Of a stretch of 64,000 nucleotides of DNA, positions 47,920 through 55,918 are shown in pieces. A program made the translations under genes and the position numbers. The DNA is from Neptuniibacter sp. UBA6509 (GTDB lineage Bacteria > Pseudomonadota > Gammaproteobacteria > Pseudomonadales > Balneatricaceae), in the NCBI GenBank assembly GCA_002435145.1, contig DJLT01000096.1, positions 1 through 64,000 on the forward strand, given 5' to 3'. The stretch's first letter is position 1. Each line of letters starts with the position of its first letter. Under the pieces are notes generated by a model. That model saw nothing but the letters and a program-made list of their open reading frames with translations. It did no database searches and was not told the origin of the DNA.

Positions 47920-48528
47920 ATGTTGAAGGGTAAACAGTTTGATTTAATTCGCCATGGAGAACCTGAATTAAGTGGGGTTTATTTAGGTCGTACTGACTGT
48001 TTACTCTCCGAACAAGGAAGGTTAAAAAGTGCGGAAGTTGTAGGAGAAAATCCCGGATGGGATTTAGTGGTTTCTTCTCCTTTGCAGCGTTGCTTAGAGA
48101 GCGCTAAATGGGCTGCTGAAAAACATGATCTAGAGTTATTGGTGTTAGATGAGCTTCAAGAGTTTAATTTTGGAGATTGGGATGGACGATTGTTTGAATC
48201 GGTCTATATGGAACAGGCTGAATGGGCCGATCGTTTTTGGAAGGATCCTGAAATAACCCCGCCTCCAAACGGAGAAACTATAGAAGGATTTATTGGGCGT
48301 GTTGATCTGGCCAAACAAATTCTTCTAGAAAGGAAGGAGTGTAGAGTTCTTATTATCACCCATGGCGGCGTGATTAGGTGTCTACTGGCTTCATTGTTGG
48401 GAATAGAAGCGAAGTACTGGGGAAGAATAAAAGTGGACTATTCTCACTTTACTCAGCTAAGGTTTGATTATGCCAATAAACAATATTGGCCTCATCTTTT
48501 GAGTAGTAACTGCCGTTCGCCGTTATAA
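47920..48528 (+). CDS. cobC: Alpha-ribazole phosphatase-like histidine phosphatase
   Basis: The 202-residue histidine phosphatase superfamily member has the LIRHGEPE motif with the phospho-accepting His near residue 12, SSPLQRCLESA, the LQEFNFGDWDG segment and ITHGGVIRCLL with the second catalytic His. Position after cobUT indicates alpha-ribazole phosphatase (CobC). cobS, which normally joins this cluster, is not here. Confidence 0.88.
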   Translation: MLKGKQFDLIRHGEPELSGVYLGRTDCLLSEQGRLKSAEVVGENPGWDLVVSSPLQRCLESAKWAAEKHDLELLVLDELQEFNFGDWDGRLFESVYMEQAEWADRFWKDPEITPPPNGETIEGFIGRVDLAKQILLERKECRVLIITHGGVIRCLLASLLGIEAKYWGRIKVDYSHFTQLRFDYANKQYWPHLLSSNCRSPL

Positions 48529-48550
48529 CTTGTGTCAGTTAAGGGCTTCG

Positions 48551-50098
48551 ATGAAATATACTGAAACGTTAAAGAACATTCACAAGAGTCTAGATCGTTT
48601 AGGTGATCTACCTATCTTCAGTGCCACTATAAATCGAATTCAGCAGATCAGTGCTTCAGATGAAAGTGACGCGATGGCACTCGCGATGGCCATAATGAAA
48701 GATACAGGTTTATCAGCTCGTTTATTAAAATTAGCCAACTCCCCGACTTATAAACGCGGCCAAGGAAATGTCAGTGTCGTGTCTAGAGCGGTTGTCTTGA
48801 TGGGTTTCAACCGCATAAAAAGCATTTGCTTAACGCTTAAATTGATCGAAAGTTTCCATGATGATCATCCGGATTTGGATGTGCCGGGTATGATGATGAG
48901 GCAGTTTTTGAGTGCCAATATTGCTAAAGAACTGGCCTTGAGAAGTAAGCAAAATGTCGATCCGGAAGAGGCCTACATGGGGGCATTATTGTTTGGGTTA
49001 GGTGAGGTCATGGTGGCTTGCACTTTACCGGATCAGTACCGAGAGATGTTACGTTTAAAAGATACGACGAATAAAAAATGGTCTTTTATTCAAGCGGAAG
49101 CTTTAGGTATATGTTTTAGTGATTTAGGCCGAGAGATGGCTGCTGGCTGGGGTTATCCTAAGCAGATATTAAACACGATGGCTGAAATCGATGTTGAGCG
49201 TTTGGATGACCGGAGCGACCTGCTTACATGCCTCCCGTATTTGAGTAATGGCTTAGTACAGAAATTATACGGACAGGATTCTAAACACGAGCCTTCATAT
49301 GATCAAATAATTGATTCCATTTCAAGCGTGGGGTCGGTGCCATTTGATGATGTAGGTGATGTGGCTATTCAATGTTTTCGTCAGGTAGCAAAAGTCAGCC
49401 GTAATTATGGACTTAAAACTAAGTCTTTAATCCCTGAGTATGTTGAAACGGGCGATGTAACAAAAGACGATATGGTCAGGAAGTTAGCTTTTCTCGCGCA
49501 TGGTGAAGCTGAGCAAGATGAGCCAGAGATCGCTCAGGCAGCGAATGCTGATACACATGAACAAAAGGCGATACGTAGTCAAGAGCAGTTAGATTACTTA
49601 AAACAGCTAACGGAATTGATTGCTGCAGAAGCGAATATTCATGATGTTTTAAAATTAGTGATTGAGGCTGTACGCAAGTGTACTAATTTCGATCGAAGCA
49701 TGTTGTGCCTGCTGGCTAATTCGAAAAAACATCTATCGGTAAAAATGATAGAAGGTGAATTGATCGAGCCTCTGCAAGCGTATTTTGAGCGTGATAAAAG
49801 TGGCAAAGCAGACGATCTTTTCTTTAGGGTTTTGGAAAAACAGGTCACATTGTTAGTTAATGATTTAGATGAAGAGGGCTGGAGTGATAGGCTCCCTGAA
49901 AAATTTGTGGATCAGGTTAAGTGCCAGGGGTTTGTACTTATCCCATTGGTGATGGGAAAGCGTGTAATCGGGATGTTATATGCGGACAGATTAAAAAGGG
50001 CGGGTCCGGTGACTGAAGATGATTTTAATACCTTTAATCAGTTTGCTACCCAAACTCGCCTAGCTTTGATGTATGCCGATAGTAAAGCAAAACGTTGA
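48551..50098 (+). CDS. HDOD-GAF signalling protein
   Basis: The 515-residue cytosolic protein has an N-terminal HDOD domain (about 1-270: LPIFSATINRIQQIS, DTGLSARLLKLANSP, VSRAVVLMGFNRIKSICL) and a C-terminal GAF domain (about 355-510), joined by a charged linker. HDOD proteins lack most HD metal ligands and act as output or scaffold modules in signalling; GAF binds small molecules. ATG 48551, preceded by AAGGG, is preferred to an upstream TTG at 48530. Only about 20 bases separate it from cobC, so it may be cotranscribed. Confidence 0.88.
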   Translation: MKYTETLKNIHKSLDRLGDLPIFSATINRIQQISASDESDAMALAMAIMKDTGLSARLLKLANSPTYKRGQGNVSVVSRAVVLMGFNRIKSICLTLKLIESFHDDHPDLDVPGMMMRQFLSANIAKELALRSKQNVDPEEAYMGALLFGLGEVMVACTLPDQYREMLRLKDTTNKKWSFIQAEALGICFSDLGREMAAGWGYPKQILNTMAEIDVERLDDRSDLLTCLPYLSNGLVQKLYGQDSKHEPSYDQIIDSISSVGSVPFDDVGDVAIQCFRQVAKVSRNYGLKTKSLIPEYVETGDVTKDDMVRKLAFLAHGEAEQDEPEIAQAANADTHEQKAIRSQEQLDYLKQLTELIAAEANIHDVLKLVIEAVRKCTNFDRSMLCLLANSKKHLSVKMIEGELIEPLQAYFERDKSGKADDLFFRVLEKQVTLLVNDLDEEGWSDRLPEKFVDQVKCQGFVLIPLVMGKRVIGMLYADRLKRAGPVTEDDFNTFNQFATQTRLALMYADSKAKR

Positions 50099-50140
50099 TA
50101 AGTCTTCTGTTTTAAATCCGAAAAGAGTTTTAGGAAAGAG

Positions 50141-50431
50141 CTATTCAGTTAAACCTTTGACAAATGATTTGGTGTCTTTCCAGGCCTCTTTAGTAACTTC
50201 GACACCTGAATCAATGACCTCTCCACCCGTTTCAACTGCTGTTTCCGCTCCTGATTCGGTGGAGCATACAGCTCGTTTGGCAACGCATTTTGATTTACAG
50301 CCCAATTCGGCGGCATCATCGGTAAAATAAGTAATGGCACACTGAGTTTCACATAGTGTTTGCTCAGTGGAGCAGTCTGCATTTGCAAAAGTAGCAATTA
50401 AAGCAAGGGATAAGGTGAATAGTATTCTCAT
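50141..50431 (-). CDS. Small exported protein with mirror-symmetric cysteine spacing
   Basis: I do not recognise this 96-residue protein. It has a signal peptide (about 1-18, ending TFANA), then six cysteines at 20, 27, 31, 45, 49 and 56, spaced 6-3-13-3-6. The pattern is symmetric about its middle, as expected for two antiparallel helices joined by disulfides (C-x3-C twin motif). A Thr/Val/Glu-rich tail follows (about 60-96, with EVTKEAWKDTKSFVKGL). It should act in the periplasm. It is 29 bases downstream of the adenosyltransferase gene on the same strand and converges with the HDOD gene. Confidence 0.75.
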   Translation of the reverse strand: MRILFTLSLALIATFANADCSTEQTLCETQCAITYFTDDAAELGCKSKCVAKRAVCSTESGAETAVETGGEVIDSGVEVTKEAWKDTKSFVKGLTE

Positions 50432-50460
50432 TGTCTAACTCCTGAAAAAGGCGAATAGTT

Positions 50461-51027
50461 TTAACGTTTATCTTTGGGCTTCCAAAGCACTTCTTCGCCG
50501 CCCTGTCTCAGCACAACTATTCTACTTGCCACAAAAAGTAGATCAGATAAGCGGTTTAAGTAGATCACCGATAGAGGGTTAACTGTTTCCGATTTGTCTG
50601 TTAGTAGGGCTGTAAAATGTCGTTCGGCACGTCGGCAGATACTGCGTGCTAAATGTGTATGACTAGCTAAAACACTCCCACCGGGCAGAATAAATTCCTT
50701 GAGAGGGGGAAGCTCAGCATTCATGGTGTCGATACTGACTTCGAGATAGTCTACCTCTGTTTGATCGATAACAGTATAGCTTTCATCTGCAACAGCTATC
50801 TCGCCACCTATATCAAAAAGCTGATGCTGAATTGTTGTCAAAAGTGATAGAAGGTCTTTGTCTATATTTAAATGAGCAATGACAAGACCGATACTGCAAT
50901 TGAGTTCATCGAGTGTGCCCAAAGTTTCAATACGTTGAGCGGTTTTTTCTACGCGGTTGCCATTGGCTAATGCCGTTGTGCCTTTGTCGCCGGTACGTGT
51001 ATATATTTTGCTGAGTCTATTGGGCAT
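50461..51027 (-). CDS. PduO-type cob(I)alamin adenosyltransferase
   Basis: The 188-residue enzyme makes adenosylcobalamin from ATP and cob(I)alamin. The PduO-type signature is clear: IYTRTGDKGTTALANGNRVEK at the start, LGTLDELNCSIGL, and SICRRAERHFTALL with the catalytic Arg-Arg-x-Glu. It fits the cobUTC genes nearby, although it is transcribed in the opposite direction. Confidence 0.94.
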   Translation of the reverse strand: MPNRLSKIYTRTGDKGTTALANGNRVEKTAQRIETLGTLDELNCSIGLVIAHLNIDKDLLSLLTTIQHQLFDIGGEIAVADESYTVIDQTEVDYLEVSIDTMNAELPPLKEFILPGGSVLASHTHLARSICRRAERHFTALLTDKSETVNPLSVIYLNRLSDLLFVASRIVVLRQGGEEVLWKPKDKR

Positions 51028-51129
51028 AAGGTAGCCTGAATTAAGAGATAATCTATAAGTATGTAGAGTCCCGTCAGGATAAATGGTTCAGCAAAGATAG
51101 CAATAAGGTCATGTAGGAGAGAATATAAC

Positions 51130-51170
51130 GGTAAAAAGAAGGCTTACAGAAGGGGAGTGACTGTAAGCCT
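51130..51170 (-). terminator. Rho-independent terminator below the ppk2 operon
   Basis: A perfect 10-bp stem AGGCTTACAG/CTGTAAGCCT (51140-51149 with 51161-51170) has an 11-base loop. On the minus strand it is followed by a T-rich run (TTCTTTTT). It lies about 80 bases after the small protein gene downstream of ppk2. Confidence 0.78.
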
Positions 51171-51225
51171 AACAAGATAGGGAACTAAATCCCGCTTTTT
51201 GCTACTTTTTGATGATGGTTTAGCT

Positions 51226-51250
51226 ATCGATAATTAAGCATCGATAATTA
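51226..51250. repeat. Tandem 11-bp direct repeat at the end of the small ORF
   Basis: ATCGATAATTA occurs at 51226-51236 and 51240-51250, a 14-base period. The second copy includes the stop codon of the upstream minus-strand gene. It looks like a short slippage duplication. Confidence 0.7.
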
Positions 51251-51475
51251 GGTATCAAAATGTTCAGCGAAGTGACGAATATTATGCGCTAATTCATCAA
51301 TTTTATCGGCCGCCTTTTCCATTTCAGTAAGTACAGCAGCACTAATTGCTGATTCAATCATTAAGGCTAATTCATCAAAGTGGGCATCGCCGATATCGTT
51401 ACTCATCGCATCAGGTAACTTAGCTTTGAATGAATCGACGACATGTTTAGCGTGTTCTGTTTGTTTCATAGTCAT
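51248..51475 (-). CDS. Small helical protein next to polyphosphate kinase, function unknown
   Basis: I do not recognise this 75-residue acidic protein (MTMKQTEHAKHVVDSFKAK...). It is predicted to be all alpha-helical, with no signal peptide. It starts 18 bases after ppk2 on the same strand, so it is probably cotranscribed with it. MTMK and MK are both possible starts. Confidence 0.65.
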   Translation of the reverse strand: MTMKQTEHAKHVVDSFKAKLPDAMSNDIGDAHFDELALMIESAISAAVLTEMEKAADKIDELAHNIRHFAEHFDT

Positions 51476-51493
51476 GATCTTTATCCTTAGCCC

Positions 51494-52396
51494 TTACTTG
51501 TGAGTTGGATGACGGTCGATATGTGAATCTTGTGCATTGCTAACAATCAGTGAATCAGGTTGTAATTTAATATCGGGGTTTTTATTAGGATAAGCCATAC
51601 GTCCTAAAAAGTGCCTCATAGCGTTAAGTCGAGCACGTTTTTTGTCATCGGATTTGATAACAGTCCATGGCGCATCAGCCGTATCGGTATAGAAAAACAT
51701 TGACTCTTTTGCTTCGGTATAGGCATCCCATTTGTCTAGAGACGCTAGATCAATGGGGGATAATTTCCACTGCTTAAGAGGGTCTACTCGTCGTGCTTGG
51801 AAACGCTTAAATTGTTCATCTCTGCTGACAGAGAACCAGAACTTAAACAACTTTATGCCGCTACGCGCTAGCATACGTTCTAAGTCAGGAGTTTGGCGCA
51901 TGAATTCAAGGTACTCAGCAGGGGAGCAGAAGTTCATTACTTTTTCTACGCCTGCTCGGTTGTACCATGAACGGTCAAAAAGAACGATCTCTCCGGCTGT
52001 TGGCAAGTGGTTGATATAACGTTGAAAATACCACTGGCCTTGTTCTTGTTCGGTTGGTTTTTCTAAAGCTACAACGCGCGCACCACGAGGGTTAAGGTGC
52101 TCCATCATACGCTTTATTGTTCCACCCTTACCCGCAGCATCTCGACCTTCAAACAAAATAACGACACGCTGCCCAGTATCTCTTACCCAGTTCTGCATTT
52201 TCAGGAGTTCAATCTGTAACTCCTTTTTCTGCTTCTCATATTCTCTACGCGATATCTTTGTATCGTACGGGTAGTCGCTAGCCTCGAAAATATCAGTCAT
52301 TTCCTGATCCAGCAGTACAGATGGACAATGGTCTTCTTCAGGTTTAACCACTGTATCATTTAAAAGTGGGGTGGGTGTCTGTAACTCCTGGTTCAT
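51494..52396 (-). CDS. ppk2: Polyphosphate kinase 2
   Basis: The 300-residue PPK2-family enzyme transfers phosphate between polyphosphate and nucleoside diphosphates. Walker A is GRDAAGKGGTIKRM (about 85-98), the lid segment is VALEKPTEQEQGQWYFQRY, and Walker B is IVLFDRSWYNRAG. The C-terminal half has KFWFSVSRDEQFKRFQARRVDPLKQWKLSPID. The single-domain architecture is that of class I PPK2 enzymes, which favour GDP or ADP. It shares a terminator with the small gene after it. Confidence 0.95.
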   Translation of the reverse strand: MNQELQTPTPLLNDTVVKPEEDHCPSVLLDQEMTDIFEASDYPYDTKISRREYEKQKKELQIELLKMQNWVRDTGQRVVILFEGRDAAGKGGTIKRMMEHLNPRGARVVALEKPTEQEQGQWYFQRYINHLPTAGEIVLFDRSWYNRAGVEKVMNFCSPAEYLEFMRQTPDLERMLARSGIKLFKFWFSVSRDEQFKRFQARRVDPLKQWKLSPIDLASLDKWDAYTEAKESMFFYTDTADAPWTVIKSDDKKRARLNAMRHFLGRMAYPNKNPDIKLQPDSLIVSNAQDSHIDRHPTHK

Positions 52397-52500
52397 AGGC
52401 TTTCCTATTAAAGTAGTTAATTGGTGCCTACAATTATGCGCCTGTTGTATTAGTCGTTTTTGATATACATCAAGTAAGGTGTTGAAATAGGAAGCTGTTT

Positions 52501-53412
52501 TTAAAAAGCTTGATTAAGTTTGATATCATCCTGAATTTTTTCAATTTTTCTTAGGTATAGCTGGTTTGTTGGGATTCGTAGATGATGTTGTTTTGCTAGG
52601 TCGCACAAATATCCGGTTATATGTGATATTTCTGTTGTTCGCTGGTGGCGAATATCTTGCAACATTGAGGAGAAATTATCGGCTGTAAGTTCAGCTACTT
52701 GGCACGCTTGCTCTATTAGAGGTCCCTCAAACAACCTAAGTCCTTCTGCTTTTGTTACGAGCTCAACTTCTGTGCATATCGCAGCCATTGTTGCTAAGTA
52801 ATCAGGATTCTTAATGAGGTCACCATTTTTACATTGGTGAACTGCGGTGAGAGGGTTGATGGCACAGTTGATGGCTAATTTTCGCCACAATGTTCCGGAT
52901 ATGTCGTCATCGATTTCAACGTTGAGAAATCCATTATCTAACGACATTAACCAAGGGTAATTAGTATCGGGTGACCCGATCCGAGTAAAGCCTTTACCTG
53001 CATGTACAAGTGAAAATGGCGATTTTAGCCACGCACCATCGGTAGTGGATGCCCATGTGACGTCTGCATTTGGTAGTTGTGCTTTAATCCATTGCTGGCT
53101 CCCCATACCGTTTTGCAGAACCACTACCCGTGCGTTATCGGCGACCCGTTCTCTAATACTGTTAAAGGCGTCTATAGTGTCAATAGCTTTTGTGGTGACA
53201 AGTAACTGTTGTATCGGCAGGGGACCGTCAGCTAATTCAGCAGATACAGCGAAAAAATCATTACCGATTTGGATACCGCTCTTTTCTGAGAATTGGGTTA
53301 ACCGTTGTTGATTACGCAAAATCAAAGAGACGGGATAGCCTGACTCTGTCAAATGGCAAGCCCATAAACAACCGATAGAACCTGCACCAAGAATATGCCA
53401 ACGTTGTTTCAT
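52501..53412 (-). CDS. panE: 2-dehydropantoate 2-reductase family protein
   Basis: The 303-residue ketopantoate reductase-like protein has GAGSIGCLWACHL (NADP binding) at residues 8-20, the TTKAIDT segment with a likely catalytic Lys, LQNGMGS, and KLAINCAINPLTAVHQC in the C-terminal helical domain. This supports the PanE family, which makes pantoate for coenzyme A. PanE paralogues are common, so physiological assignment is uncertain. Confidence 0.85.
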   Translation of the reverse strand: MKQRWHILGAGSIGCLWACHLTESGYPVSLILRNQQRLTQFSEKSGIQIGNDFFAVSAELADGPLPIQQLLVTTKAIDTIDAFNSIRERVADNARVVVLQNGMGSQQWIKAQLPNADVTWASTTDGAWLKSPFSLVHAGKGFTRIGSPDTNYPWLMSLDNGFLNVEIDDDISGTLWRKLAINCAINPLTAVHQCKNGDLIKNPDYLATMAAICTEVELVTKAEGLRLFEGPLIEQACQVAELTADNFSSMLQDIRHQRTTEISHITGYLCDLAKQHHLRIPTNQLYLRKIEKIQDDIKLNQAF

Positions 53413-53495
53413 CTATTTACCCTCCAATACGCTATTGTGACGTGAAAAGGCTGTGTAGGTCAGCTAGAATCGTAAAAAAATTTAGGAGTGGGAAA

Positions 53496-53978
53496 ATGCC
53501 ATCATTTGATATTGTATCTGAATTGGATATGCACGAAGTCTCTAACGCTGTTGATCAGTCGAATCGTGAAATAGAGATGAGATATGATTTTAAAGGTGTT
53601 GATGCCCGTTTTGAGCAGAGTGATGGTTCGGTAGTTATGCATGCGGAGGTAGACTTCCAGTTACAACAGCTGCTTGATGTTTTACGTACAAAAATGATTG
53701 GACGGAAAATCGATGTGCGCTGTTTAGAAGTTAAAGACCCCGAAAAAGCAAACATGCGAGCGCGTCAAGAAGTTGTATTAAAGCAGGGACTAGATCAACC
53801 GCTGGCTAAGAAAATCGTTAAGATGATCAAAGATGCGAAGCTCAAAGTTCAGTCCCAGATACAAGGTGAACAGGTACGTGTGACAGGTAAAAAAAGAGAC
53901 GACTTACAAAAAGTCATGGCTTTTTTACGTGAAGCGGACCTTGAGCTTCCTTTGCAGTTTAATAACTTTCGCGATTAG
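53496..53978 (+). CDS. yajQ: YajQ-family nucleotide-binding protein
   Basis: The 160-residue protein begins MPSFDIVSELDMHEVSNAVDQ and has the conserved YDFKGVDARFE, KKIVKMIKDAKLKVQSQIQGEQVRVTGKKRDDLQ and AFLREADLELPLQFNNFRD. It contains two ferredoxin-like folds. Some homologues bind cyclic di-GMP as transcription co-factors (Xanthomonas), which may interest given the diguanylate cyclase in this window. ATG 53496 follows AGGAG; the longer frame to 53442 is rejected. Confidence 0.94.
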   Translation: MPSFDIVSELDMHEVSNAVDQSNREIEMRYDFKGVDARFEQSDGSVVMHAEVDFQLQQLLDVLRTKMIGRKIDVRCLEVKDPEKANMRARQEVVLKQGLDQPLAKKIVKMIKDAKLKVQSQIQGEQVRVTGKKRDDLQKVMAFLREADLELPLQFNNFRD

Positions 53979-54036
53979 TCGTCCCTCCCAAAACATGGCT
54001 GCTTAGTCACTCTCTACTCGATTGTTATTTGAATAC

Positions 54037-54252
54037 TTAACCTTCCTCTTCAAGGCAGTCGAGTAGAAACAGTTCCTTTACTAATTCTTGTGATGGAGTT
54101 TCTTCAAAATCCTCAACACAAATAGCACCGTTTTGTAATTTGTTTAAAAGCGTTTCGCCACGCCAGCTGACCAAAGGGATTCCGGTTGAACGGTGAATAA
54201 CCTTAAGGTAAGGGTTACTTCTCTCAAACCACGCATCAATCATATATGTCAT
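54037..54252 (-). CDS. Small protein with an upstream Fur-like box, function unknown
   Basis: This 71-residue protein (MTYMIDAWFERSNPYLKVIHR...) is not one I can assign. It is soluble, with aromatic residues near the start and an acidic tail (LFLLDCLEEEG). The start at 54252 is chosen over 54294 for AGGG and GGGAG just upstream; ATG 54243 (MIDAW) is also possible. A Fur-like palindrome at 54319-54333 lies about 67 bases upstream, at the ampG stop codon, so iron regulation is possible. Confidence 0.65.
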   Translation of the reverse strand: MTYMIDAWFERSNPYLKVIHRSTGIPLVSWRGETLLNKLQNGAICVEDFEETPSQELVKELFLLDCLEEEG

Positions 54253-54318
54253 TTCCCTATTCTCCCTTAGCTTTTTAAGTAGTAAAGAGATCATAGGTTA
54301 ATAAAATCTAAATGTAAA

Positions 54319-54333
54319 TGATATTAATTATCA
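54319..54333 (-). promoter_or_regulatory. Fur-box-like palindrome upstream of the small protein gene
   Basis: TGATATT-A-ATTATCA matches the 7-1-7 Fur core TGATAAT-N-ATTATCA at 13 of 14 defined positions. It overlaps the 3' end of the ampG-like gene and sits upstream of the 71-residue gene on the same strand. Confidence 0.55.
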
Positions 54334-55745
54334 TTTATGTCCATGGTCTTTTCTTGTGCTTGGTCAATGTTTTCTTTGGCCGCTTTTGCTGCTAGGGATA
54401 TAAGCAACAAAACAGGAAGTCCCAGCAAGGCGACACAGATAAAGAACCATTCATAGTCGTAAGCATCAACAAAACCACCGGAAAATCCGCCTAAGAACTT
54501 GGGGAATAACAGCATCACAGAGCTGAAAAGAGCATATTGTGTGGCTGAATATTGAATATTGGTCAGGCTAGAGAGATAAGCGATGAACGCCGCTGTGGCG
54601 ATGCCTCCACTTAAATTATCTAAAGAAATAACCAATGTTAGAGCCGTTGTATCGTTACCTTGCGTTGCGAGCCAAGCAAAAAGTAGATTAGTTATTGAAA
54701 CCAGTAATGCACCCATAAATAAGATACGCATTACACCAAAGCGGTTGACTAAAATACCGCCTAAGCCTGCGCCAACAATGGTCATGATTACGCCATAGAT
54801 TTTAATGATTTGTGCTATTTCACCCTTCGTGAATCCCATATCTACATAAAATACGTTCGCCATGATGCCCAAAATCACATCAGATATGCGATAGGTGCCT
54901 ATTAGGGCTAAGATAATAATGGCTTGCTTACCGTATCTTTGAATGAAATCAATAAAAGGGCAGGCGATAGCGATATATGACCAACCAATAAAGCGAGCAA
55001 TAAATTGAGGTAAATGAGCGTATTTCTCACTGTATTCGATGACTTTATTCTGCTGCTCTTTGGTTGCTTCATCCATTTCGACGGCTTTAGGTTCCGCGAT
55101 CGCTAAGGTCGTGCTGATCCCTACAAGCATTAAAGAGGCCATCGCTAAATAAGCAGTTTTCCATGAGGTCAGATCGTATACTTCCGGACTTAGACTTGCC
55201 CAAGCAGCAACCGCTAAGGCGCCTGCGCCCGCAACGATCATGGCGATACGGTAACCTGCCATATAAGTCGCAGCCATAGCTGCTTGTAAGTTCTCTTCCG
55301 CTGATTCTATTCTGTATGCATCAATCACAATATCTTGTGTGGCGGAACTAAATGCGACCACCACAGCAAGCAGAGCCATGAGCTGTAAGTTTTCTAGGGG
55401 ATTAGAGAAGGCTAATCCGGCTAACCCGACTAAGAGAAGTATTTGAGCTAATAATAGCCAGCTGCGGCGACGCCCGAGCCATTTAGAGAGTAATGGAATA
55501 GGGAGTCGGTCCACTAAGGGCGCCCAGAGCCACTTAAAGCCATAGGCTAGGCCAACCCAGGAGAAATAAGTAATTAAGCTACGCTCGACACCGGCTTCCC
55601 TTAACCAAAAAGAGAGAGTGCCAAAGACTAAAAGAATAGGAAGGCCTGAAGAAAAACCCAGTAATAACAGAGTGATTGCTCTGGGGTGTAAATAAACTTT
55701 AGCGGATGAAAGCCAGGAATTAGACTGAGAACCAACTGATGACAT
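54324..55745 (-). CDS. ampG: AmpG-type MFS muropeptide permease
   Basis: The 473-residue MFS transporter matches AmpG, which imports anhydromuropeptides for wall recycling. LLLLGFSSGLPILLVFGTLSFWLREAGV, GLAYGFKWLWAPLVDRLPIP, SATQDIVIDAYRIE and MVAGAGAL-like segments are present, with 12 to 14 helices. ATG 55745 (MSSVGSQSNSW) is chosen, after a GGAAGG-like site; a longer frame to 55802 adds an unlikely leader. It is downstream of the porin but separated by a terminator. Confidence 0.92.
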   Translation of the reverse strand: MSSVGSQSNSWLSSAKVYLHPRAITLLLLGFSSGLPILLVFGTLSFWLREAGVERSLITYFSWVGLAYGFKWLWAPLVDRLPIPLLSKWLGRRRSWLLLAQILLLVGLAGLAFSNPLENLQLMALLAVVVAFSSATQDIVIDAYRIESAEENLQAAMAATYMAGYRIAMIVAGAGALAVAAWASLSPEVYDLTSWKTAYLAMASLMLVGISTTLAIAEPKAVEMDEATKEQQNKVIEYSEKYAHLPQFIARFIGWSYIAIACPFIDFIQRYGKQAIIILALIGTYRISDVILGIMANVFYVDMGFTKGEIAQIIKIYGVIMTIVGAGLGGILVNRFGVMRILFMGALLVSITNLLFAWLATQGNDTTALTLVISLDNLSGGIATAAFIAYLSSLTNIQYSATQYALFSSVMLLFPKFLGGFSGGFVDAYDYEWFFICVALLGLPVLLLISLAAKAAKENIDQAQEKTMDINDN

Positions 55746-55832
55746 TTTGCACGCCTTCCATGAATAAGCGCTTATTGTCCCTGTCTCTTGTTTACAAGGC
55801 AATGTCGAATTGGCTGGAGAGGCTAAAAGCCA

Positions 55833-55858
55833 TAAAAAAGGCCCGATAAATCGGGCCT
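55833..55858 (-). terminator. Rho-independent terminator of the porin gene
   Basis: GGCCCGA/TCGGGCC (55840-55846 with 55851-55857) has a 4-base loop. On the minus strand it is followed by six T residues (the complement of the A run at 55834-55839). It lies about 60 bases after the porin stop. Confidence 0.88.
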
Positions 55859-55868
55859 GGGGTCTCGC

Positions 55869-55907
55869 ACTCAGATTTAAATGAAGGGGGCGAATTTAAA
55901 TCTGAGT
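55869..55907 (-). other. Large perfect hairpin in the porin 3' UTR
   Basis: ACTCAGATTTAAAT (55869-55882) is perfectly complementary to 55894-55907, giving a 14-bp stem with an 11-base loop rich in G (C on the mRNA). It sits between the porin stop codon and the terminator hairpin. It may protect the mRNA from 3' exonucleases or be part of a 3' UTR-derived small RNA. Confidence 0.75.
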
Positions 55908-55918
55908 TTGAATGCGAT

